Positions 7,066-11,479 of a stretch of DNA of 11,479 bases are shown piece by piece; positions within the stretch are counted from its first letter, which is position 1, and every line of letters starts with the position of its first letter. Below the pieces are notes generated by a model that saw only the letters and a list, made by a program, of their open reading frames with translations, made no database searches and was not told the DNA's origin. The stretch covers positions 1 to 11,479 of the forward strand of contig CAVURW010000077.1 of the NCBI GenBank assembly GCA_963743595.1. The letters run 5' to 3'. The position numbers and the translations under genes were made by a program. This DNA comes from CAVURW01 sp963743595 (GTDB taxonomy: Bacteria; Verrucomicrobiota; Verrucomicrobiia; Methylacidiphilales; UBA1321).

Positions 7066-7201
7066 CCTAAGTTTCAATACTTTGGCCGGTTTGAATGGCC
7101 TTTCTCAGGCGTTACTTGATCCATTTCGCTACCATCCAAAAAGAGAATTTAAAGACGTTGCGTATGGAATAGGCATGGTCCGATTCGATAAACCACAATG
7201 A
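7066..7201 (+). pseudogene. possible 3' remnant of a gene (ends DVAYGIGMVRFDKPQ)
   Basis: The frame ending at the TGA 7199-7201 reads LSFNTLAGLNGLSQALLD, then PFRYHPKREFKDVAYG, then IGMVRFDKPQ. It is protein-like in composition, whereas the sequence before about 7060 in the same frame is not. The ending faintly recalls the C-terminal strands of PhoD-like alkaline phosphatases, but this is memory of a pattern, not a demonstrated match. No start codon or upstream domain is present. A hairpin starts at its stop codon (7199-7226). Confidence 0.33.
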
Positions 7202-7226
7202 GCAGTCAACGGGTGGAAACTGCTCA
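7199..7226. repeat. 8-bp inverted repeat after the gene remnant
   Basis: TGAGCAGT (7199-7206) is inverted as ACTGCTCA (7219-7226) with a 12-base loop, starting exactly at the stop codon of the upstream remnant and about 35 bases before the AraC-like gene. There is no U-tract, so it is either a weak terminator relic or an operator. Confidence 0.35.
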
Positions 7227-7259
7227 AGAACCATAATCGACTTGACGATGGTATCTTTA

Positions 7260-7820
7260 ATGCGACGAGGCACCCGTAATATTGATTTGATGCAAGCTGA
7301 CCTACACTACCCGTCAACCTCGTGGGCTTGGCAGTCATCGGAGTTGGCATCGCAAGGCGTGCGTCATTCTCTATGGATCGTATTGAGCGGATCTTTGCTA
7401 GCTGAGACAGCGGACGACAAATGGATCGTTGGGTCCGAGCATGTTCTTCATATTTCGGCTCAAGGTGCCCCGATGACGTTGATGAGTCTCCCGAAGGTTG
7501 ACTGCAAGGCAGTCATGCTGAACTATCACGAATCAAATCCCGGCCCATCCCTACCAATTCACTGCTCTCGGACACCAGACCAAGTTTTTTCTGCCACTCT
7601 CGCTGAAAAAATTCTCCAACGCTGGCGGCTGCATCAAGTTTGGGAGGCGAATTCACTTCTGGATGTTTTGTTGGACGAGGTAATGCATGGTGAACAGATT
7701 CAATCCCATAAACGATCCGACTCGGCGCAGGCGATTGCTCAACAGTTTACCCAAACTAAACTTAAATGTATCGACTGGTCTCAGACTCAGCGCCTCAAGT
7801 ATCTAAAAAAGATTCAGTAA
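7260..7820 (+). CDS. AraC-type N-terminal sensing domain, DNA-binding domain absent
   Basis: From the ATG at 7260 the product has 186 residues. Its first 130 or so residues resemble the cupin-like ligand-binding domain found at the N-terminus of AraC/XylS regulators: HSLWIVLSGSLLAET, a GSEHVLHISAQGAP turn, then a helical segment (LAEKILQRWRLHQVW, SLLDVLLDEVMHGEQ). In full-length relatives two helix-turn-helix motifs follow, giving about 280-320 residues. Here the frame ends after an unrelated-looking tail (QFTQTKLKCIDWSQTQ), and I see no such motif in any frame down to 8076. It is either a truncated gene or a stand-alone sensor. A TTG at 7242 is an alternative start; neither start has a clear Shine-Dalgarno. 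It lies upstream of the sigma gene on the same strand, but a regulatory link is unproven. Confidence 0.5.
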   Translation: MRRGTRNIDLMQADLHYPSTSWAWQSSELASQGVRHSLWIVLSGSLLAETADDKWIVGSEHVLHISAQGAPMTLMSLPKVDCKAVMLNYHESNPGPSLPIHCSRTPDQVFSATLAEKILQRWRLHQVWEANSLLDVLLDEVMHGEQIQSHKRSDSAQAIAQQFTQTKLKCIDWSQTQRLKYLKKIQ

Positions 7821-8049
7821 GGGATCGGTCAAAGCTCTCACCATTGTGGAACCGCCTTTACGTTATTTCTCAGTGTGACTTTTTCCAATTCAATCATTAA
7901 TTAATTAATTTGGCCTAATATTATCGCGTTCAGCATGACTGGAAGATCACTTCTTTTGCGGAGGCGGCAGCGGCGGGAAAATCCGAAAAATTCGTCGGCC
8001 GAAGCGATTCTGCTAGCTCTTTCGAGGCGGAAAAACTCGCAAGAACGGG

Positions 8050-8068
8050 GTAGGCTCGAATAGCCTAC
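8050..8068 (+). promoter_or_regulatory. hairpin just before the sigma factor start
   Basis: GTAGGCT (8050-8056) pairs perfectly with AGCCTAC (8062-8068) around a 5-base loop. It ends two bases before AGGA (8071-8074) and seven before the TTG start, so it could limit ribosome access or mark the mRNA leader. No convincing sigma-70 promoter was found in 7821-8049; that stretch contains an AT-rich TTAATTAATTAA run near 7895-7911 and no gene I would support. Confidence 0.3.
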
Positions 8069-8075
8069 GCAGGAA

Positions 8076-9326
8076 TTGAGCGAGAATGCTGGAGAGAGAA
8101 TAAACACGGTTGTCGAAGCGATTTATCGCTCCGAATCACGAAGCATTCTCGCCACATTGATCCGACTCCTCGGCGACTTTGATCTTGCCGAGGATGCGCT
8201 CCATGATGCGTTTAGATCGGCTCTAGAACAATGGCCCAAAATCGGTGTACCGGAAAATCCACGGGCGTGGCTGATATCCACCGGACGATTCAAGGCGATT
8301 GACGCGATTCGGCGGCGTGCGCGCTTTGACCCCTTATTACCAGAAATCAGTGAACAGCTTTCCCAGCAAACCGATGTCACTGTTGGGTTGAATGAACACG
8401 ATCTAGGTGATAATCAACTTCGGTTGATTTTCATATGTTGCCACCCGGCGCTCGCACCGGAGGCTCGCGTGGCTCTGACATTGCGCGAGGTCTGCGGACT
8501 GACGACCGAGGAGATTGCGCGCGCTTTCCTAATACCAGCTCCGACACTTGCACAGCGAATCGTGCGCGCCAAAGCCAGGATTCGCGACGCGCGCATTCCG
8601 TATGAAGTGCCCGCTCCAGCGCAATTGTCGGAGCGATTGGGCGCCGTGCGGCAAGTCATCTATCTCGTGTTCAACGAAGGGTACTCCGCTTCGTCCGGAG
8701 CATCATTGACACGGGCCGATCTCTCGACCGAGGCGATCCGGCTCGGGCGCCTGCTGAACGAGTTGTTGCCGGAGCCAGAGGTCATGGGCCTGCTCGCCCT
8801 GATGGTTTTGCAGGAATCGCGCCGGTCAGCCAGGTCTTCCCCGACAGGGGAGCTGGTCCTGCTGGAGAACCAGGACCGTTCGTTGTGGAACCAAGAGCAA
8901 ATCAAGGAAGGAGTGGCCTTGGTGGAACGAGCTTTGGTATCGCGTCGGTTTGGGCCTTACACGCTACAGGCGGCCATTGCGGCGGTGCATTCTCAGGCTA
9001 CGAGCGCCGGGGCGACTGACTGGCAGCAAATCGTCGCGTTGTACAGCGTCCTGGCACGAGCCGAACCTTCACCTGTAATCGAATTGAACCTCGCCGTAGC
9101 GATCGCGATGCGCGATGGCCCGGCGGCCGGGTTGATCTTAATTGACGAGATCCTCAAACGGGGCGACCTAAACGAATATCACCTTTCGCATGCCGCCCGG
9201 GCGGATTTGTGCCGCCGGCTGGGAAAAACCGCCGAGGCCCGTTCGGCGTACGAAAAGGCTCTGGCTCTCACGCAACAGGAACCGGAACAGCGTTTTCTCC
9301 AAAATCGGCTGCGGGAATTGGATTAA
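8076..9326 (+). CDS. ECF sigma factor, ECF42-like, with TPR-type C-terminal extension
   Basis: The product has 416 residues. Region 2 of sigma-70 lies at about 13-85 (LLGDFDLAEDALHDAF, then WLISTGRFKAIDAIRRRAR). Region 4 lies at about 115-170 (ALTLREVCGLTTEEIARAF, TLAQRIVRAKARIRDARI). It is followed by a long C-terminal domain typical of the group, with VFNEGY (198-203), DRSLWNQ (267-273) and a helical TPR-like end (380-412). Length and motifs fit ECF42 factors, which lack a classical anti-sigma partner and are encoded beside DGPF proteins, exactly as here. In that group the C-terminal extension is reported to be needed for activity. It directs RNA polymerase to special promoters; the inducing signal is unknown. 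The start is the first in-frame option after a stop (TAG at 8061): TTG with AGGA close upstream. An unusually short spacing leaves some doubt. Confidence 0.9.
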   Translation: MSENAGERINTVVEAIYRSESRSILATLIRLLGDFDLAEDALHDAFRSALEQWPKIGVPENPRAWLISTGRFKAIDAIRRRARFDPLLPEISEQLSQQTDVTVGLNEHDLGDNQLRLIFICCHPALAPEARVALTLREVCGLTTEEIARAFLIPAPTLAQRIVRAKARIRDARIPYEVPAPAQLSERLGAVRQVIYLVFNEGYSASSGASLTRADLSTEAIRLGRLLNELLPEPEVMGLLALMVLQESRRSARSSPTGELVLLENQDRSLWNQEQIKEGVALVERALVSRRFGPYTLQAAIAAVHSQATSAGATDWQQIVALYSVLARAEPSPVIELNLAVAIAMRDGPAAGLILIDEILKRGDLNEYHLSHAARADLCRRLGKTAEARSAYEKALALTQQEPEQRFLQNRLRELD

Positions 9327-9346
9327 AAAAAATATTTTCGAGGAGC

Positions 9347-9375
9347 TGTCGAAATCCGGGGTTCCCGAACGACTA
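9347..9375 (+). promoter_or_regulatory. candidate ECF42-type promoter for the DGPF genes
   Basis: TGTCGA (9347-9352), a 17-base spacer and CGACTA (9370-9375) lie in the 86-base gap between the sigma gene and the first DGPF gene. The predicted transcript would start near 9382, giving a leader of about 30 bases. ECF42 factors are reported to use TGTCGA at -35 and a CGA/TC-type -10, so this fits autoregulation of the partner genes. TGTCGA alone is common, but the pairing, spacing and position make it credible. Confidence 0.55.
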
Positions 9376-9412
9376 CCTATTGAACAGACAAACCAAACAA
9401 TCGAAAAATACT

Positions 9413-9790
9413 ATGAAATTCATGATGCTAATGATCCCCGCCGTTTATCAAGGCGGCAAAAAAGTGGACTCGGGGTTCGTACCCGACCCAAAAAAAATGG
9501 AAGAAATGGGCAAGTTCAATAAGGAATTGGGGAAGGCCGTTAACATCATTTCACTGAACGGTCTGCATCCATTGACCACCGGCGCGCGCGTCGCGTTCGG
9601 CAATGGCGTACCGACCGTGACCGACGGCCCCTTCATTGAAGTCAAGGAAGTGCTCGGCGGCTTTTGGATGGTCGAGGCTAACTCGAAAGAAGAGGTCGTG
9701 AAATGGGCGCAACGTTGCCCTGCGGACCCGGGCGACGTGATTGAAATTCGCCAGATTTTCGACGCGGCTGATTTCGAGATCAAGAAGTAG
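9413..9790 (+). CDS. DGPF/YCII-related protein, first copy
   Basis: This is a 125-residue protein of the YCII-related (DGPF) family: MKFMMLMIP start, VTDGPFIEVKEVLGGFWM at 69-86 containing the name-giving DGPF at 71-74, then VKWAQRCP and a beta-strand ending with EIRQI. The fold is a small dimeric ferredoxin-like barrel. Family members are linked to ECF42 sigma factors, but their biochemical role is not established. The ATG at 9413 is chosen because it begins the conserved first strand; upstream in-frame codons read through the sigma gene's end. No clear Shine-Dalgarno is present. It follows the sigma gene by 86 bases and has its own candidate promoter at 9347-9375. Its stop overlaps the ribosome-binding site of the next gene. 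Confidence 0.9.
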   Translation: MKFMMLMIPAVYQGGKKVDSGFVPDPKKMEEMGKFNKELGKAVNIISLNGLHPLTTGARVAFGNGVPTVTDGPFIEVKEVLGGFWMVEANSKEEVVKWAQRCPADPGDVIEIRQIFDAADFEIKK

Positions 9791-9799
9791 GAGACCCAC

Positions 9800-10192
9800 A
9801 TGAAATACATCTGCCTGGGATACATGGAACCAAATAAGTTCGAAACAATGTCCGAAAGCGAGCGCAATGCGTTAGTAGACGATTGCCTTGCTTATGACGA
9901 CGAACTGCGCAAACACGGACATTTTGTAGGTGGAGAAGCTCTGCAAAGTTGCCGAAACGCTGTCACCTTGCGCTGGAAGGACGGCAAAGTCGCCATCGCC
10001 GACGGCCCCTATGCGGAGACGAAAGAGCAGTTGGGGGGAATTCTGATGCTCGAGGCGCGCGACCTTAATCACGCCGTTCAACTAATGTCGAAGCATCCAG
10101 GAGTGAAAGGCGGTCCGTTCGAAATTCGTCCAGCAGCGGAATTCGTCGAAGTGATTCGCGAGAGCGAGCTGCGGCGATCTCGAAATAAGTGA
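9800..10192 (+). CDS. DGPF/YCII-related protein, second copy
   Basis: This 130-residue relative of the first DGPF protein begins MKYICLGYMEP and has the signature IADGPYAETKEQLGG at 66-80, with Tyr in place of Phe in the DGPF motif. It ends with GPFEIRPAAEF and a basic tail. TAGGAG (9788-9793), which includes the previous stop codon, is a good ribosome-binding site six bases before the ATG, so the two genes are almost certainly translated from one mRNA. Two diverged copies side by side are common next to ECF42 genes. They may form a heterodimer, but that is inference. The gene is followed at once by a hairpin terminator. Confidence 0.92.
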   Translation: MKYICLGYMEPNKFETMSESERNALVDDCLAYDDELRKHGHFVGGEALQSCRNAVTLRWKDGKVAIADGPYAETKEQLGGILMLEARDLNHAVQLMSKHPGVKGGPFEIRPAAEFVEVIRESELRRSRNK

Positions 10193-10197
10193 CCAAT

Positions 10198-10223
10198 AAA
10201 GCGGGCAATGATTTTGCCGCTTT
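10198..10223 (+). terminator. intrinsic-type terminator after the DGPF genes
   Basis: AAAGCGG-G-CAA (10198-10208) pairs with TTGCCGCTTT (10214-10223) around TGATT: a 10-bp stem with one bulged G starting six bases after the stop. There is only a short T run, inside the stem, but the position fits the end of the ECF42 operon. Confidence 0.6.
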
Positions 10224-10224
10224 G

Positions 10225-10250
10225 AATAAAGGCCTACGCAGGGCTTTATT
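10225..10250 (+). terminator. second hairpin after the DGPF genes
   Basis: AATAAAG (10225-10231) pairs with CTTTATT (10244-10250), with an inner CC/GG pair possible. It sits directly after the first hairpin and may reinforce termination. Confidence 0.35.
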
Positions 10251-10277
10251 GACTAACTTAAGAATAGGGAAAATGTT

Positions 10278-10409
10278 ATGACAAAACTGCGAGTTAATTG
10301 CTTAAGTATATCCATCGATGGCTACGAGGCTGGGCCCCATCAAGATGTTGAAAATCCAATGGGAGTTGGAGGAATGAGTCTGCACCAGTGGGCCCTGGGA
10401 ACCTCCTGA
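10278..10409 (+). pseudogene. RibD/dihydrofolate-reductase-like N-terminal fragment
   Basis: From an ATG with AGGG about eight bases upstream, 43 residues read MTKLRVNCLSISIDGYEAG, then PHQDVENPMGVGGMSLHQW, then ALGTS and TGA. This is the first strand and substrate-loop region of the RibD C-terminal-like (bacterial dihydrofolate reductase family) proteins, which are normally about 180-230 residues long. NADPH-dependent reductase activity would be expected from the full protein, but everything after the first 40 or so residues is gone. Such genes are often found near DGPF and ECF42 clusters. The next bases belong to a different gene, so a deletion has joined the two. Confidence 0.75.
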
Positions 10410-10809
10410 GAGCTCAGTTCATGGGAAGCCGTGACGAAAATAGCCGATCATTTTAAATCTGCCGATAAATACGTTTTCTCTCTACCCATGTGGAATTTTG
10501 CGATTCCTTATAAGCTAAAGCAATTCATTGACATCATCGCGCAACCAGGCCTGACGTTTAGCTATTCACCGGAGACCGGTTACTCAGGGCTGGTCATCGG
10601 ACGGCCTGCGGTGCTACGCACGCGGAGGCGCTTACGGTCCGGGCACCAGCATGGAATCATACGATGCTCAAAGCACGTACTTGAAGCAGCTCCTCAGCTT
10701 CATCGGCTTCACCGATATCAAACAGGTCTTTGTCGAGCCAACGCTGGCCAAGGCCGATGCGGTCGAAACGGGAACGAAGCAAGCCGTCGAGATCTCCGCT
10801 TCTTTCTAA
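10410..10809 (+). pseudogene. FMN-dependent NADH-azoreductase-like remnant, 5' deleted and frameshifted
   Basis: Immediately after the RibD-like stop, and in the same frame, the sequence reads SSWEAVTKIADHFKSADKY, then VFSLPMWNFAIPYKLKQF, then IDIIAQPGLTFSYSPETGYS and GLVIGRPAVL. This is the middle of AzoR-type flavodoxin-fold oxidoreductases, with the MWNF..P flavin-contact motif. At about 10614-10617 the frame shifts by a small loss (two or five bases would explain it). The match then continues in another frame as ARGGAYGPGTSMESYDAQS, then TYLKQLLSFIGFTDIKQV, then FVEPTLAKAD and EISASF, with the stop at 10807-10809. The N-terminal third (about 80 residues, including the first FMN-binding loop) is absent. 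The intact enzyme would reduce azo compounds or quinones with NADH; this copy cannot. Confidence 0.85.
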
Positions 10810-10918
10810 CGAAATGAAGATAGCTCGGAAGCGCAACCTTGCCTGGGCAGTTTTCCACTCTGAATTGGTAATTCATTTCAGCCTGGAACTCGAAAAAAAA
10901 ACTCATACGATATTACAT

Positions 10919-11479
10919 ATGAAGCGTTTAATTATCCCTGGATTAGTCGATATTTTCAAAGTCAACGACCCGGAAGAAATTCGCGCTTTGGCGCAAGATC
11001 CCCGTGTTGATCGTGAATTCAAGTTGCGCACTTGCCCCTTCAACTGGTTGCTCTTAAAGCGGGCTCTCTCGGTGCTTTCAGTTGGGGGACACCGTTTTCC
11101 AACGATGACTCCCCGGGATTCCAAGCAAAGGCAAAGCGACCAGCAAGAGTTGTGGAATTCGCTCAACGCGAGGCTTACCAGTATTAGCGTAGGACCGGAT
11201 GAGTTGGAACCCTTAGCGAAATGGATCCGCGATGCCAACCCGGAAGCTGAATTGGGAGTCCTCACCCAGCAGCTACTGGGTAGCCTTTTTTTACCCCAGT
11301 TCATGGCCACAGAGGAGAGTTGGGCAGCCGCCAAGGTTTTCGTCGCCGCACCGCACACATGGAAGTTCGTCTGGTGGTTCGCGACGGGAAAACTCGGTCG
11401 GGCCAAACGCCAACTTGCCGGAATGGCCGATGGAAATCTTTCCGCGATGAACGCCATAGGGATCGCCGTGCATAACGTC
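10919..11479 (+). CDS. protein of unknown function, 5' part only (runs off right edge)
   Basis: From the ATG at 10919 the frame is open for 187 codons to the window end. The product starts MKRLIIPGLVDIFKVND, then PEEIRALAQDPRVDREF, and continues with RTCPFNWLLLKRALSVLS, LEPLAKWIRDANPEAELG, SWAAAKVFVAAPHTW and LSAMNAIGIAVHNV. The composition is clearly that of a real protein: regular hydrophobic spacing, few rare residues and no stops. There is no signal peptide. The IFKVNDPEEIRALAQD opening is reminiscent of the N-terminus of P450-like haem proteins, but no haem motif lies within the visible part and I do not assign it. No Shine-Dalgarno is visible; an A-rich stretch precedes the start. The minus-strand frame opposite it reads as a shadow. 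Confidence 0.7.
   Translation, partial: MKRLIIPGLVDIFKVNDPEEIRALAQDPRVDREFKLRTCPFNWLLLKRALSVLSVGGHRFPTMTPRDSKQRQSDQQELWNSLNARLTSISVGPDELEPLAKWIRDANPEAELGVLTQQLLGSLFLPQFMATEESWAAAKVFVAAPHTWKFVWWFATGKLGRAKRQLAGMADGNLSAMNAIGIAVHNV

Noticed and set aside
6605..7070. Overlapping open frames on both strands over the hairpin region
   Set aside because: Translations are low-quality (Arg/Cys/Ser-rich) in all frames, cross the hairpin and tandem repeats, and have no ribosome-binding sites.
7935..8063. 43-codon plus-strand frame (MTGRSLLLRRRQ...)
   Set aside because: No ribosome-binding site, Arg-rich composition typical of non-coding GC-rich sequence, and no recognisable feature.
8111..8137. TGTCGA followed by CGAATC near the sigma factor start
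   Set aside because: The spacer is 15 bases and the element lies inside the coding sequence for the conserved VVEAIYRSES start of region 2, so it is probably chance.
8063..10242. GCCTACGCAGG present at 8063-8073 and 10232-10242, flanking the ECF42 operon
   Set aside because: An 11-base repeat is expected by chance several times in a window of this length; no longer similarity surrounds it.
10885..10912. GGAAC ... CGATA, an ECF-like promoter before the right-edge gene
   Set aside because: The spacer is 18 bases and the second element is a poor match; it also differs from the ECF42 motif.
10903..11457. 184-codon minus-strand frame opposite the right-edge gene
   Set aside because: The plus frame has far better protein character and also remains open; the minus reading is a shadow.
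1..11479. CRISPR arrays, transposases, insertion-sequence ends, toxin-antitoxin or known defence genes
   Set aside because: No spaced identical repeats outside the lyase tail and no matching protein motifs were seen on either strand.

Overview
This window most resembles a chromosomal stretch from a free-living, probably soil-dwelling, Verrucomicrobiota-like bacterium. That is an inference from gene content: a secreted heparinase II/III-type lyase with a Pro/Thr-rich tail, a sigma factor of the ECF42 type with DGPF (YCII-related) partners, and many loose gene remnants. Acidobacteriota or Planctomycetota cannot be excluded from sequence alone.

Layout. Bases 1-3247 (minus strand) hold a 1037-residue exported polysaccharide-lyase-like protein. 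Its C-terminal third is encoded by long in-frame arrays of 24-bp and 42-bp units. A possible further gene starts at an ATGA overlap and runs off the left edge. Bases 3248-4137 are mostly non-coding but contain the frameshifted C-terminal half of a CheY/Rcp1-type response regulator (minus). Bases 4138-5798 (minus) carry a purple-acid-phosphatase-like metallophosphoesterase and, downstream of it, an open frame ending in a fibronectin-III-like segment. A 74-residue small protein with a strong ribosome-binding site follows (5895-6119, minus).

Bases 6190-7240 are a patchwork: a 60-codon coding-like fragment on the minus strand, a coding-like fragment on the plus strand, a long hairpin, a nested stem structure closed by a GUAA tetraloop, a degenerate 18-bp tandem repeat, and a possible C-terminal gene remnant. 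Bases 7260-7820 (plus) encode an AraC-type N-terminal sensing domain with no DNA-binding domain.

The clearest functional unit is 8076-10223 (plus). It contains an ECF42-like sigma factor with a long C-terminal TPR-type extension, then two small DGPF/YCII-related proteins, then a hairpin terminator. Between the sigma gene and the first DGPF gene lies a good match to the promoter reported for ECF42 factors (TGTCGA, 17-base spacer, CGACTA). This suggests the sigma factor drives its own partner genes. Immediately downstream, a RibD/dihydrofolate-reductase-like N-terminus is joined to the C-terminal two-thirds of an FMN-dependent azoreductase-like gene, which also carries a frameshift. These look like the decayed remains of genes that once belonged to or adjoined the ECF42 cluster. 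A protein of unknown function starts at 10919 and runs off the right edge without a stop.

Overall, a few intact genes sit among at least six broken genes, suggesting a region undergoing deletion and decay. I did not find a clearly new defence or mobile system. The ECF42 module with its putative target promoter and the repeat-tailed lyase are the features most worth following.
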